Counted from the stretch's first letter, positions 43,880 through 53,031 are shown. The stretch: 64,000 bases of DNA from Variovorax dokdonensis (GCF_030316895.1 NZ_JASZYV010000002.1:124001-188000), one strand, 5' to 3'. Translations and numbers: made by a program. The notes: generated by a model from the sequence alone, not told the origin.

Positions 43880-44832
43880 GGGTCGCCTATGCAGGCACCC
43901 CGGAGTTCGCCCGCTCCGCGTTGGAAGCCATCGCCGCTGCGGGCCATGAGATCTGCCTGGTCCTGACCCAGCCCGACAGACCGGCGGGCCGAGGCATGAA
44001 GCTGCAGGCGTCCCCGGTCAAGCAGGCCGCGCTGGCGCACGGATGGCCGGTCGCCCAGCCGCGCAGCCTGCGTCTGGATGGCAAGTATCCGGATGACGCT
44101 GCCGCCGCGCGGGATGCGTTGAACGCAGCCAATCCCGACGTGATGGTGGTCGCCGCCTACGGCCTGATCCTGCCGCAGTGGGTGCTCGATCTGCCCCGGC
44201 TGGGCTGCCTGAACATCCATGCTTCGCTGCTGCCGCGCTGGCGCGGAGCCGCGCCCATCCACCGCGCCATCGAAGCGGGCGATTCGCTCACCGGTGTCAC
44301 CATCATGCAGATGGATGCGGGCCTGGATACGGGCGATATGCTGCTGGTCGAGTCGCTCGAGATCGGGCAGGACACGACCGCCCAACTGCATGACCGGCTG
44401 GCGGAGCTGGGTGCGAGGCTGGTGGTGCAGGCGTTGAGCGACGCGCAGGCGGGGCGCCTCAAGCCCGTGCCGCAACCGGAGGACGGTGTGAGCTACGCGA
44501 ACAAGATCGAGAAGGCCGAGTCGCGCGTCGATTGGGCATTGCCCGCAGACGCCATTGCAAGACGCGTCCGGGCGTTCGACCCCTTCCCAGGTGCGGCGGG
44601 TCAAGTCGGCGCCGAGACCGTCAAGCTCTGGCGTGCCGAGCCCTTGCCGAACGCGGACGCCGATGCGGCTCCCGGCACCGTGCTGGCGGCCGGCGCCGAG
44701 GGCGTGCGCGTGGCCACCGGTCAAGGCCAGTTGCTGGTTACCGAGCTTCAGCGCGCGGGCGGCAAGCGCCTCGCGGCGGGCGATTTCCTGCGCGGGTTCG
44801 AGCTGAAGGCCGGGCAAGCGTTCGAGCGCTGA
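43876..44832 (+). CDS. fmt: Methionyl-tRNA formyltransferase
   Basis: Formylates initiator Met-tRNA using 10-formyl-THF (318 residues). The N-terminal catalytic domain has [48 protein letters not shown] (catalytic Asn/His) and [11 protein letters not shown]; the C-terminal OB-like domain starts near residue 210. It starts at GTG 43876, overlapping the lipoprotein stop by 4 bp (GTGA), which couples it to the operon. rsmB, a common next gene, is absent here. Confidence 0.95.
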   Translation: MRVAYAGTPEFARSALEAIAAAGHEICLVLTQPDRPAGRGMKLQASPVKQAALAHGWPVAQPRSLRLDGKYPDDAAAARDALNAANPDVMVVAAYGLILPQWVLDLPRLGCLNIHASLLPRWRGAAPIHRAIEAGDSLTGVTIMQMDAGLDTGDMLLVESLEIGQDTTAQLHDRLAELGARLVVQALSDAQAGRLKPVPQPEDGVSYANKIEKAESRVDWALPADAIARRVRAFDPFPGAAGQVGAETVKLWRAEPLPNADADAAPGTVLAAGAEGVRVATGQGQLLVTELQRAGGKRLAAGDFLRGFELKAGQAFER

Positions 44833-44840
44833 GGCCTGCC

Positions 44841-45581
44841 TTGTTTCTTTCGTCCTCCATCCGGCGCCATCCGGCGTTTCGCGAAGGTCTGAACAGCATG
44901 GCGCCGGTTGCCGTCGGCATTGGCGCTTGGGGGCTGATGACCGGCGTTGCCATGGTCAAGTCGGGCATGAGCGTGTTCGAGTCGGTGGCCATGACGCTCC
45001 TGGTCTACGCGGGCAGCTCGCAGCTCGCGGCCATTCCCCTGATCGTTGCGGGCGCGCCTTTCTGGGTGGTTCTGGCAACCGGCTTTTGCGTCAACCTGCG
45101 CTTCGTCGTGTTCAGCCTGCATCTGCGGCCCTATCTGATGCACATGCCGCGCTGGCGCCGCATGACTCATGGCTACCTGACGGCGGACATGAGCTATGCG
45201 ATGTTCACGGCGCGCTTTCCCGAGCCGCCGAGCACCGACGACCAGCGCGCCAATCAGGAGGCCTACCTGACTGGCGGCTACTTCGTCACGTGGTGCGCCT
45301 GGATGGGCATGAGCCTGCTGGGCATTGCCCTGGGCAATCTGGTGCCCCAGTCCTGGGGACTGGGCTTCGCGGGCGTGCTGAGCCTGGTGGGCATCCTGTG
45401 CTCGATGGCCACGTCGCGCCTGCGGGTGATGGCGGCACTGATCGCAGGTGCGACCGCCGTGGCCGCCTTTGCGCTGCCGCTCAAGCTCAACATCGTCGTG
45501 GGCATCGGTGTGGCTGTGATGCTGTGCTTCTGGATCGAGAAGGGCTTCGTGCCCAATCCGGCTGCGGAGGATGACCGATGA
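44841..45581 (+). CDS. azlC: AzlC-type branched-chain amino acid exporter, large subunit
   Basis: Integral membrane protein (246 residues) of the AzlC/YgaZ family, which with AzlD/YgaH exports branched-chain amino acids or related compounds. Signatures are AFREGLNSMAPVAVGIGAWGLMTGVAM, YAGSSQLAAIPLI and NLRFVVFSLHL; six to seven membrane segments are visible. I place the start at TTG 44841, 8 bp after fmt and preceded by GAGG. The ATG at 44898 would remove the conserved AFREG helix. Its stop overlaps azlD by 4 bp. Confidence 0.85.
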   Translation: MFLSSSIRRHPAFREGLNSMAPVAVGIGAWGLMTGVAMVKSGMSVFESVAMTLLVYAGSSQLAAIPLIVAGAPFWVVLATGFCVNLRFVVFSLHLRPYLMHMPRWRRMTHGYLTADMSYAMFTARFPEPPSTDDQRANQEAYLTGGYFVTWCAWMGMSLLGIALGNLVPQSWGLGFAGVLSLVGILCSMATSRLRVMAALIAGATAVAAFALPLKLNIVVGIGVAVMLCFWIEKGFVPNPAAEDDR

Positions 45582-45925
45582 GCGGCACGCAAGGCGGCAT
45601 CGACTGGTGGACCTTGGCGGTCATCGTGGGCCTGGCCGGCGTGACCGTGCTCACGCGCTGCTTCTTCTTCATCCTCGATCGCCCGTGGGGCCTGCCGGAC
45701 TGGGCGCACCGCGCGCTGCACTACGCGCCGATCGCGGCCCTCGCCGCGGTGGTGCTGCCCGAGATCGTCATGACCAACGGCGTCTTCGCCCACACGCTGC
45801 GTGATGCGCGCATCTATGCCGCGCTGGTCGGCTGCGCCTATTACTTCTGGCGCCGTGGCGTGCTCGGCACCATGGTGGCCGGGATGGCGGTGTATCTGCC
45901 GCTGCACATGGGCCTGGGCTGGTAG
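45578..45925 (+). CDS. azlD: AzlD-type branched-chain amino acid exporter, small subunit
   Basis: Small membrane partner of AzlC, 115 residues, with about four hydrophobic segments. The family pattern is clear: VTVLTRCFFFIL near the N-terminus, HRALHYAPIAALAAVVLPEIVM in the middle and the LVGCAYYFWRRGVLGTMVAGMAVYLPLH end. The ATG overlaps the azlC stop. The next gene converges after only 6 bp. Confidence 0.9.
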   Translation: MSGTQGGIDWWTLAVIVGLAGVTVLTRCFFFILDRPWGLPDWAHRALHYAPIAALAAVVLPEIVMTNGVFAHTLRDARIYAALVGCAYYFWRRGVLGTMVAGMAVYLPLHMGLGW

Positions 45926-45931
45926 CTGGCG

Positions 45932-47617
45932 TCAGCCGTCGCAACCGGCCGCCGGCCGCAGGGCGAGTGCCTGGCGCATCAGGGTGGTGAGCTTCGCCGG
46001 CGTTGCGTCGGTCAGGCACGCGCAACGATAGGCGTCGGGTCGCAGCAGCACCAGACTGCCGTTGGGCGGATCGCCCAATTGGTGAAGCAACACGTCGTCT
46101 TGCGCCAGCGTCGGCAATGGGCCTTCGCCGCTGATCGCCAGCACGCGGATCGGCATCCTCGTGGCCACCTCGCGCCCAAAGGCTTCGGCTTGCGTAGCGG
46201 TGGGCGAGACGAGCAGGCCCAGGCAGTGGGTCGATCCTTGCAACAGGCGTGCAATGCTGGTGGCCTCGCCGTCGAGCAGCAGCGGCAGGTTCTGTACCGA
46301 GACGGCACCATCGGGCAGCAGCGGCGCAGGCGGGTAGGGGTTGGGCGCGGACATGCGGCCGGTGTTGACCATGGCCCTGGCGAACGCGTGCCGGGGCGCT
46401 AGCGCGACAACGGCTTCGCGAAGCATGTGCTCCATCTCGGATCGAGGCGCCAGGAAGCGGGCCGACCGGCTGGTGACTTGCAGATTCTGCGCGGCCGTCG
46501 GCCGCCGCTCGGCTTCGTAGCTATCAAGCAGCGCGTCTGCCGCGCGGCCCTCGACCACCAGCGCAAGCTTCCAGGCCAGGTTGGCCGCATCCTGAATGCC
46601 GCTGTTGCCGCCGCGCGCGCCGAACGGGCTCACCACATGGGCTGCGTCACCGATGAACAGCACGCGACCTTCGCGAAAGCGTTCCAGCAGGTGGTCGCGA
46701 TAGCCATAGGGGCCGATCCAAACGAATTCGAACTCGACATCCGGACCCAGCTGTTCACGCAGCCGGGCGCCGGCGACTTCGGGGCGGCTGATTTCTTCGG
46801 GATCACAGTCCTCGCGCATCTGGTAGTCCATGCGCCAGACGCCATCGCCCATCAGGTGCTGCCACACGGCACGGCCTTCGTTGAAGGGCGCGTCCACCCA
46901 GGTCCAGCGCTCGACCGGCAGGGGCTTGGTGAAGCGCACATCGCTGATGCACCAGCGGTCGGTGCTGCGCGATACATGGCAGGCGACGCCCAGTTGCTCG
47001 CGAATCGGGCTGTGCGCGCCGGTGGCATCCACCAGGTGTTCGGCCTCGATCATGTAGCTGCCCGCAGGCGTCTGCACCTCGACGCACACGCCGCTTCCGT
47101 CGGCAAGTGGCTCGACCTTGCCGACGCGGCTTTTCCAGCGCAGGTCGGTCATACCCAGTTCGAGGATTCGCTCGACCAGGAACCACTCCACGTAGAACTG
47201 CTGCAGGTTGATGAATGGCGGCTGCTCGGAGCAGCTCTCGGTCTGCAGGTTGAAGCTGTAGACCTCCTCGTCGCCGGAGAAGGTGCGCCCCAGCGACCAG
47301 GTGATGCCCTTGGCAACGATGCGCTCGTAGATGCCCAGGCGCGCGAAGATCTCCAGGCTCTTTTGCGCATAGCAGATGCCGCGCGAAGATGCGCCGCGAA
47401 CGCCCACCGTGTCGTCTTCGTCGAGCAGCACGGACTTGATGCCGCGCTGCGCCAGATCGCAAGCCAGCGTCAGGCCAGAGAGGCCGGCGCCGACGATGAC
47501 GATGGGATGACGCGCAACGGGTGCATCAGGGTTCAGCAGTTCGGGCGGCGTCTGGAAGGGCCAATGCGGCAGTTCGTAGGGCTTCGCGAATCGGAATGCT
47601 TCTTGGGTGTCGCTCAT
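45932..47617 (-). CDS. FAD-dependent aromatic hydroxylase (PHBH/MhpA-like)
   Basis: Single-component flavin monooxygenase, 561 residues. It has the N-terminal FAD motif IVIVGAGLSGLTLACDLAQRG (about 39-59), a DG-like segment (LVDATGAHSPIR), the second FAD motif FIGDAAHVVSPFGARGGNSGIQDAANLAWKL (typical of phenol hydroxylase/MhpA relatives) and a C-terminal thioredoxin-like domain (about 420-555). It is the last gene of a three-gene operon with an alpha/beta hydrolase and a VOC dioxygenase, so it probably hydroxylates a phenolic ring ahead of extradiol cleavage. The exact substrate is unknown. Confidence 0.88.
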   Translation of the reverse strand: MSDTQEAFRFAKPYELPHWPFQTPPELLNPDAPVARHPIVIVGAGLSGLTLACDLAQRGIKSVLLDEDDTVGVRGASSRGICYAQKSLEIFARLGIYERIVAKGITWSLGRTFSGDEEVYSFNLQTESCSEQPPFINLQQFYVEWFLVERILELGMTDLRWKSRVGKVEPLADGSGVCVEVQTPAGSYMIEAEHLVDATGAHSPIREQLGVACHVSRSTDRWCISDVRFTKPLPVERWTWVDAPFNEGRAVWQHLMGDGVWRMDYQMREDCDPEEISRPEVAGARLREQLGPDVEFEFVWIGPYGYRDHLLERFREGRVLFIGDAAHVVSPFGARGGNSGIQDAANLAWKLALVVEGRAADALLDSYEAERRPTAAQNLQVTSRSARFLAPRSEMEHMLREAVVALAPRHAFARAMVNTGRMSAPNPYPPAPLLPDGAVSVQNLPLLLDGEATSIARLLQGSTHCLGLLVSPTATQAEAFGREVATRMPIRVLAISGEGPLPTLAQDDVLLHQLGDPPNGSLVLLRPDAYRCACLTDATPAKLTTLMRQALALRPAAGCDG

Positions 47618-47656
47618 CGATGGCTTGTCTCCTGTCTTGTTGTCGCAAACTCGCTT

Positions 47657-48790
47657 TCAGCGCAGGGCGTGTGCCCATTCCGCGATGTGGTCAGCGGCCT
47701 GCGTCACGAGTTCGGGCTGGCCTGCCAGATAGTGGTTGCCACCCACCACGTCCACGTTGCGGATGCGCGTGCCTCCCGCTTCCAGCCATGCGTCCCGCGT
47801 GCTCGGGAAGGTTGACTGGTCGGCTGTGTAGGTCAAGAGCAGTGCCGGCACCGAGGTGCGCGCCAGGTTGGTCGGCCCGTCGGCTTGCGAGCGCGATGAC
47901 CATTGGGACAAGAATGCGGTGAGCGATGTCGTGCGGCCCATGGCATTGCACGAGTAGTTGACCTGCCGCGCATCGCCCCAGACGCTGCCGGGCACGCGGT
48001 CGTTGGGATCGAGCGTCAGGTCGAGGCAGCGCGGGTCGGCATGGGTGCGGTAGACGACGAAGGCCTGATCGCGCGGGGCGCCTGGCATCTGCCGCAGCAT
48101 CGCCAGGCGATCGACCGCCCATTGCTCGATGCGTGCCAGACGCGCGAGCTGCGCAGTGCGAAAGCGATCGAGAAACTCCCGGTCGTAGGGCATCGCATGG
48201 CGGCGGTCGTACATGTCGAGCGCGCTGTCGCAAGAGAGAACGTCGTGCTCGTCAGTGACGGCAGGGTCGATCCAGTCGCGCAGCAATCGAGAGCGTCCGA
48301 GGTGCGCTGCGCACAACGCGATGCCGTCGACGGGCGGCAGATCGTCCGGGTGAAGGTGCGTCGGGTCGCCGTCGGCAAAGCGATGCGCAGTCAGTCGTTC
48401 TGCCTGCGCCTGGTAGAAGCTGGCCAGCGCGGCGCCTCCCGAGTTGCCGATGAGCAGCACCTTCTCGTAGCCCGCTTCGCGCAGGTACCTCACACCGGCG
48501 CCCAGGTCCTGGATCACGCGCTCCATCAGCAGCACCGTGTCGTTGCCCATGTAGCGCGAATTCAGCCCCATGCAGGTGATGCCGCGCGCAGCCAGCGGCG
48601 CAATCAAATAGTGCCCCATGAAGTTGCTGGTGGGATGCATCACGATGGCCGCCACGCGCCGGTTGCCATCGGCCGGCGACATGCGTGCGCCGTAGATGCG
48701 CGGCCGCAGCAGCTGAAGCCCCGACTGGCTTTCCATCGCCGCGCCGGGCTTGACGTCGATCACCGCCAGTTCCAGCGTGGGCTCAGCCAT
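47657..48790 (-). CDS. Alpha/beta hydrolase, probable ring-cleavage product or ester hydrolase
   Basis: A 377-residue alpha/beta hydrolase. A nucleophile elbow GNSGG (in KVLLIGNSGGAALASFY) and a likely oxyanion segment MHPTSNFMGHY are visible; the C-terminal His is probably in VVGGNHYLAG and an acidic residue in LTYTADQSTFP. The large insert (about 160-260) is unlike classical meta-cleavage hydrolases. The first codons overlap the VOC gene stop by 8 bp and the monooxygenase follows after 39 bp, which ties its function to that pathway. Confidence 0.82.
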   Translation of the reverse strand: MAEPTLELAVIDVKPGAAMESQSGLQLLRPRIYGARMSPADGNRRVAAIVMHPTSNFMGHYLIAPLAARGITCMGLNSRYMGNDTVLLMERVIQDLGAGVRYLREAGYEKVLLIGNSGGAALASFYQAQAERLTAHRFADGDPTHLHPDDLPPVDGIALCAAHLGRSRLLRDWIDPAVTDEHDVLSCDSALDMYDRRHAMPYDREFLDRFRTAQLARLARIEQWAVDRLAMLRQMPGAPRDQAFVVYRTHADPRCLDLTLDPNDRVPGSVWGDARQVNYSCNAMGRTTSLTAFLSQWSSRSQADGPTNLARTSVPALLLTYTADQSTFPSTRDAWLEAGGTRIRNVDVVGGNHYLAGQPELVTQAADHIAEWAHALR

Positions 48791-49355
48791 GGCGGGCCTC
48801 CTCGCGCAGTTGCGCCTTGCGCTCGTTCCAGGCGTCCAGGTCCGCATGCGCGTTGCGGGCGTGAGCCTGCATCACATCGGCGCTCACCGTCGGCGTGGTC
48901 AATTCGAGCCGGATGCCGTTGGGGTCGAAGAAGTAGATGGAATGGATGATGTGATGGTCGGTCACGCCAAGCACCTGCACACCCGCTGCTTCCAGGCGCG
49001 ACTTGGCGGCAAGCAATGCGGCCTCGGATTCCACCCGCAGCGCGAGGTGGTTTACCCAGGCGGGCGTGTTCGGCGAGGGCGCGGCAGCAAGGTCGTCGCC
49101 CAGGTCGAAAAAGGCGATGTAAGAGCCATCGGCCATCTGGAAGAAGATGTGGACATAAGGGCAGTATTCGCCGGTGCTGGGCACGTGGTCGCTCTTGATG
49201 ACGTGAACCAGCGGCAGGCCCAGCAGGTCTTCGTAGAAGCGGCGGGTTTCCTCGGCGTCGCGGCAGCGCCAGGCGAAATGGTGAAGCCCCAGCACAGGCA
49301 CGGGCCCGGCGTTTGCTTCGGTGTGTGGAGTGGCGGATCGGCTCATGTCGGGCAT
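48783..49355 (-). CDS. VOC-family extradiol dioxygenase/glyoxalase-like protein
   Basis: Single-module vicinal-oxygen-chelate protein, about 190 residues. Likely metal ligands are His in LGLHHFAWR, His in WVNHLALRV and Glu in NGIRLELTTP, the 2-His-1-Glu set of type I extradiol dioxygenases and glyoxalases. As first gene of an operon with a flavin hydroxylase and a hydrolase it is most likely a ring-cleaving dioxygenase. The start is uncertain: ATG at 49353-49355 or 49344-49346, neither with a good ribosome site. The promoter region with nested inverted repeats lies immediately upstream. Confidence 0.8.
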   Translation of the reverse strand: MPDMSRSATPHTEANAGPVPVLGLHHFAWRCRDAEETRRFYEDLLGLPLVHVIKSDHVPSTGEYCPYVHIFFQMADGSYIAFFDLGDDLAAAPSPNTPAWVNHLALRVESEAALLAAKSRLEAAGVQVLGVTDHHIIHSIYFFDPNGIRLELTTPTVSADVMQAHARNAHADLDAWNERKAQLREEARHG

Positions 49356-49368
49356 TGGACGTCGCCGA

Positions 49369-49423
49369 GATCCATAAATCAATCGAAGTTAATTGATGAA
49401 TTCATGCTGCCTGTTTATGGATC
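49369..49423. promoter_or_regulatory. Nested inverted repeats upstream of the aromatic operon
   Basis: An outer perfect 10-bp inverted repeat (GATCCATAAA at 49369-49378; TTTATGGATC at 49414-49423) encloses an inner perfect 6-bp repeat (ATCAAT at 49378-49383; ATTGAT at 49392-49397). The segment is much more AT-rich than its surroundings and lies right upstream of the minus-strand VOC gene and within the pgk leader region. The arrangement fits a dimeric-regulator operator (LysR- or IclR-like) with a distal second site. No regulator gene is adjacent. Confidence 0.6.
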
Positions 49424-49494
49424 GCGTCGGGCTTGCGCGGGGTGTGCCAGTCGGCGATGGTCCAACGCTCGGGCTTGGCGGCGCTGCCACTTCC

Positions 49495-49500
49495 TAGAAT
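49495..49500 (+). promoter_or_regulatory. Possible -10 element (TAGAAT) before pgk
   Basis: TAGAAT lies 51 bp before the pgk start. The same hexamer precedes fba and purE in this window. No good -35 match is seen at normal spacing. Confidence 0.3.
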
Positions 49501-49551
49501 GGGCGCTTTCGCTTTCCAACCATTCGAGCGGGCCGCGCGCCCTTCGCCACC

Positions 49552-50748
49552 ATGAACGTCATCCGCTTCTCCGATCTGTGCGCCCAGGGCAAAGCCTCCG
49601 GGCAGCGCGTCTTCATCCGTGCCGACCTGAACGTGCCGCAGGACGACGCCGGCCGCATCACCGAAGACACCCGCATCCGCGCATCCGTGCCCTGCATCCG
49701 CATGGCGCTCGATGCCGGGGCGGCCGTGATGGTCACCTCGCACCTGGGCCGCCCGACCGAAGGCGAGTTCAAGCCCGAGGATTCGCTCGCGCCGGTGGCC
49801 ACTCGCCTGGGCGAACTGCTGGGCCAGGAGGTTCCGCTGGTCTCGAACTGGGTTGACGGCGGTGTGTCCGTCCAGCCCGGCAAGGTGGTGCTGCTGGAAA
49901 ACTGCCGCCTGAACAAGGGCGAGAAAAAGAACAACCCCGAACTGGCCAAGAAGATGGCGGGCCTGTGCGACATCTTCGTGCACGACGCCTTCGGCACGGC
50001 GCACCGCGCCGAAGCCTCGACCTACGGCATTGCCGAATACGCGAAGGTGGCCTGCGCCGGCCCGCTGCTGGCCGCAGAGATCGACGCCATCAGCCGTGCC
50101 TTGAGCGATCCCAAGCGCCCACTGGTCGCCATCGTTGCCGGCTCCAAGGTCAGCACCAAGCTCACCATCCTGGAAAGCCTGGCCAGCAAGGTCGATCAAC
50201 TCATCGTCGGCGGCGGCATTGCCAACACCTTCATGCTGGCCGCTGGCTTGCCCATCGGAAAGTCGCTGGCCGAGCCCGACCTGGTCGATCAGGCCAAGGC
50301 CGTGATCGAAGCCATGAAGGCGCGCGGAGCGGCCGTGCCGATTCCGGTGGACGTGGTCTGCGCCAAGCGCTTTGCGGCAGATGCCCCGGCCACGGTCAAG
50401 GCCGCCACCGACGTGGCCGATGACGACCTCATCCTGGACATCGGCCCCAAGACGGCCGAACAGCTCGCCACCATGCTGCGCCAGGCCGGCACCATCGTCT
50501 GGAACGGTCCGGTGGGGGTGTTCGAGTTCGACGCCTTCGCCAAGGGCACCGAGACCATCGCCCGCGCCATCGCCGACAGCAGCGCTTTTTCCATCGCCGG
50601 CGGCGGCGACACGCTGGCTGCCATTGCCAAATACGGCATCGAGAAACAGGTGGGCTACATCTCCACCGGCGGCGGCGCGTTCCTCGAAGTGCTGGAGGGC
50701 AAGACCCTGCCGGCCTTCGAGATCCTCTCTCGCCGCGCGACGAAATAG
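49552..50748 (+). CDS. pgk: Phosphoglycerate kinase
   Basis: Glycolytic/gluconeogenic kinase, 398 residues, of normal length. Motifs: [11 protein letters not shown] (substrate loop, Asp/Asn), [37 protein letters not shown], the basic [15 protein letters not shown] and the nucleotide loop [13 protein letters not shown]. It is the first of the pgk-pyk-fba block. The chosen ATG gives the standard MNVIRFSDL start. Confidence 0.97.
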   Translation: MNVIRFSDLCAQGKASGQRVFIRADLNVPQDDAGRITEDTRIRASVPCIRMALDAGAAVMVTSHLGRPTEGEFKPEDSLAPVATRLGELLGQEVPLVSNWVDGGVSVQPGKVVLLENCRLNKGEKKNNPELAKKMAGLCDIFVHDAFGTAHRAEASTYGIAEYAKVACAGPLLAAEIDAISRALSDPKRPLVAIVAGSKVSTKLTILESLASKVDQLIVGGGIANTFMLAAGLPIGKSLAEPDLVDQAKAVIEAMKARGAAVPIPVDVVCAKRFAADAPATVKAATDVADDDLILDIGPKTAEQLATMLRQAGTIVWNGPVGVFEFDAFAKGTETIARAIADSSAFSIAGGGDTLAAIAKYGIEKQVGYISTGGGAFLEVLEGKTLPAFEILSRRATK

Positions 50749-50773
50749 CCAGCGGCGAATCGCGCGGCTGGCT
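50747..50773 (+). terminator. Stem-loop overlapping the pgk stop
   Basis: AGCCAGC (50747-50753, overlapping the stop codon) pairs perfectly with GCTGGCT (50767-50773). There is no T-run, so it is at best a Rho-assisted terminator or a 3'-end stabiliser. Confidence 0.35.
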
Positions 50774-50807
50774 CATTCATCGGGGGAATTTCAGTTATTC
50801 GTCACGA

Positions 50808-50844
50808 ATCTCACATCGTGCAATGCTATATTTTGATGTGAGAT
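50808..50844. promoter_or_regulatory. Operator-like inverted repeat around the pyk promoter
   Basis: ATCTCACATC (50808-50817) and its exact complement GATGTGAGAT (50835-50844) are 17 bp apart and enclose TATATT (50827-50832), a -10-like hexamer 45 bp before pyk. A repressor bound to both arms would cover the promoter. The orientation (TCACA...TGTGA) is opposite to a CRP site. The regulator is unknown. Confidence 0.55.
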
Positions 50845-50877
50845 AACCACAAACACACCGTCCAGGAGACAGCCCCC

Positions 50878-52329
50878 ATGGCAGCCACGCCCCGCCTTCC
50901 CCGTCACGCCACCAAGATCGTTGCCACGCTCGGCCCGGCGACCAGTTCGCTGGAACTGATCGAGCAGATGATCCGATACAAGGTCAGCGTGATGCGCCTG
51001 AACTTCAGCCACGGGACGGCGCAGGACCACATCGACCGTGCGGCGATGGTGCGCGAAGCCTCGCGCCGCGCCGGCCGCGAGATCGCCATCATGGCCGACC
51101 TGCAGGGCCCGAAGATCCGCGTCGGCAAGTTCGCCCAGGGCAAGATCCGGCTCGAACCCGGTGCCAAGTTCGTCCTCGACGGCGCGCGGACCGAACTGGG
51201 TGACGAGCAGGCCGTGGGCCTGGACTACAAGGACCTGCCGCGCGACGTCGTCCCGGGCGACGTGCTGTTGCTCAACGACGGCCTGATCGTCCTCACCGTC
51301 GATGCCGTGCGCGGCGACGCGGTGCACACCACCGTGCGCCTGGGCGGCGACCTGTCGAACAACAAGGGCATCAACAAGCAGGGCGGTGGCCTCACGGCGC
51401 CGGCCCTCACGGCCAAGGACATGGAAGACATCAAGATCGCGATGAGCTTCCAGGCCGACTACGTGGCGGTGAGCTTTCCCAAGAACCGCACCGACATGGA
51501 AATGGCGCGCCAGCTGTGCAATGTGGCCGCTGCCGAATACGGCCACAAGCCGGCCCTGATCGCCAAGATCGAGCGCGCGGAGGCGATTCCGAAGCTGGAG
51601 GAGATCCTGGCCGCCAGCGACGGCATCATGGTCGCCCGCGGCGATCTGGCGGTCGAAGTCGGCAACGCGGCCGTGCCCGCGCTGCAGAAGAAGATGATCC
51701 AGATGGCGCGCAACATGGACAAGGTCTCCATCACCGCCACGCAGATGATGGAATCCATGATCAACAACCCGGTGCCGACCCGCGCCGAGGTGAGCGACGT
51801 GGCCAATGCGGTGCTGGACGGAACCGACGCGGTGATGACCTCCGCCGAGACCGCCTCGGGCAAGTTCCCGCTCGAAACGGTGCAGGAAATGAGCCGCATC
51901 TGCGAAGCCGCCGAACAGGCCGAAGACACGAAACGCGACACCGATTTCAGCGGCCAGAACTATTCGCGCATCGACCAGTCGATCGCCATGGGCGCCTTGT
52001 TCACCGCCCATCACCTGGGCGCCAAGGCCATCGTCGCGCTGACGGAATCGGGGTCCACCGCGTTGTGGATGAGCCGGCATGCCGCGCACATTCCGGTTTT
52101 CGCCCTCACGTCGCGGCTGGCGACCCAGCGGCGCATGGCGCTGTACCGCAACGTGCGCCCGCTGTTGATGGATTCCGAGAACGACCGCGACGCCGCCTTG
52201 GCGCAGGCCGAAGCGCACCTGAAGCGCCGCGGCATCGTGCAGAAGGGCGATGTCTACGCCATCACCTGTGGCGAACCGATGGGCGCGCCCGGCGGCACCA
52301 ACATGCTCAAGATCTGCCGCGTGGGCTGA
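50878..52329 (+). CDS. pyk: Pyruvate kinase
   Basis: Makes pyruvate and ATP from phosphoenolpyruvate; 483 residues. The TIM-barrel A domain (TKIVATLGPATSSLELIEQM, MRLNFSHGT, LIAKIERAEAIPKLEEIL with catalytic Lys, MVARGDLAVEVG, TATQMMESMI) holds an inserted B domain (about 75-170), and the C-terminal allosteric domain follows. AGGAGA lies 8 bp before the ATG. It has its own promoter region with a perfect inverted repeat, 129 bp after pgk. Confidence 0.96.
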   Translation: MAATPRLPRHATKIVATLGPATSSLELIEQMIRYKVSVMRLNFSHGTAQDHIDRAAMVREASRRAGREIAIMADLQGPKIRVGKFAQGKIRLEPGAKFVLDGARTELGDEQAVGLDYKDLPRDVVPGDVLLLNDGLIVLTVDAVRGDAVHTTVRLGGDLSNNKGINKQGGGLTAPALTAKDMEDIKIAMSFQADYVAVSFPKNRTDMEMARQLCNVAAAEYGHKPALIAKIERAEAIPKLEEILAASDGIMVARGDLAVEVGNAAVPALQKKMIQMARNMDKVSITATQMMESMINNPVPTRAEVSDVANAVLDGTDAVMTSAETASGKFPLETVQEMSRICEAAEQAEDTKRDTDFSGQNYSRIDQSIAMGALFTAHHLGAKAIVALTESGSTALWMSRHAAHIPVFALTSRLATQRRMALYRNVRPLLMDSENDRDAALAQAEAHLKRRGIVQKGDVYAITCGEPMGAPGGTNMLKICRVG

Positions 52330-52344
52330 TGGCGCTGCGGCGCC

Positions 52345-53031
52345 TCAGGACAGGAATCGGCCGGACAGCAAGAGCCGGTCCTGACCGAGGGTCCGCATGA
52401 TCAGTTCGGCGTCGTCCTCGTCGAAGGCGAAGCAGCCTTCGCTGAGTCCCGACTTGCCTTCGCGCGCGACGACAGCCTCGCTGACATAGTCGGCAGCGTG
52501 AACAACGATGGCGCGAGCAAGCGCGTTGCTGTTGCTCCGGTCCAATCCATCCAGGCGCAAGGATCGGCCATACTTGCCGACGTAGAACTCCCCCGTGCGA
52601 TACGCGCCCTCGGAGCTGGCGTTGGAGTCGACCTCGTTGGAGAAGAACTGGAGCAAGCCGCTGTGTTCCGGGTCGGAACCTCGACCGTGGGCCACCAGAA
52701 AACTGCTGACCTGTCGCTCGGGCAGGTTGATCAGGTGAAACCGCCGCTGGCTGGAATGAGCCCCGAAGTCCGCCACGGCCACGACGTCCCGCATGGGAAT
52801 GACAGGGCCGAGGCGCCCCAACTCCGCCTGCGCGAGTGACCAAAGCCGGCTTTGGACCAGAGACAACCCCGGCGGGGCAGGCGGCGCTGGCTCGGTCAGC
52901 GTTGCGTCGTCCATCCACGGCGCGGCGATCGACGGGCGGACGAGCGCGGCGAGGGCGATCACGCCTGCCGCACGGCTGCGTACAAGGAGCGCGCGGCGGG
53001 AGATGGGTGCAGAGCGGCACGAGGCAGCCAT
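52345..53031 (-). CDS. Murein L,D-transpeptidase catalytic-domain protein (YkuD_2-like)
   Basis: Exported protein, 228 residues. The N-terminus carries a Tat-like pair (SRRALLVRSRAAG) and a hydrophobic stretch ending at SIAAP. The catalytic domain (about 80-225) has VADFGAHSSQRRFHLINL, AHGRGSDPEHSG and GLSEGCFAFDE, where the Cys is the likely nucleophile and the His of VVHAADY its partner, as in DUF4105/YkuD_2 proteins. It may form 3-3 or lipoprotein crosslinks in the wall. It is inserted on the opposite strand between pyk and fba. The start is the ATG ahead of the signal; the ribosome site is poor. Confidence 0.75.
   Translation of the reverse strand: MAASCRSAPISRRALLVRSRAAGVIALAALVRPSIAAPWMDDATLTEPAPPAPPGLSLVQSRLWSLAQAELGRLGPVIPMRDVVAVADFGAHSSQRRFHLINLPERQVSSFLVAHGRGSDPEHSGLLQFFSNEVDSNASSEGAYRTGEFYVGKYGRSLRLDGLDRSNSNALARAIVVHAADYVSEAVVAREGKSGLSEGCFAFDEDDAELIMRTLGQDRLLLSGRFLS

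Noticed and set aside
50808..50844. CRP/Fnr binding site reading of the pyk inverted repeat
   Set aside because: The half-sites face outward (TCACA then TGTGA) with a 17-bp spacer, unlike TGTGA-N6-TCACA.
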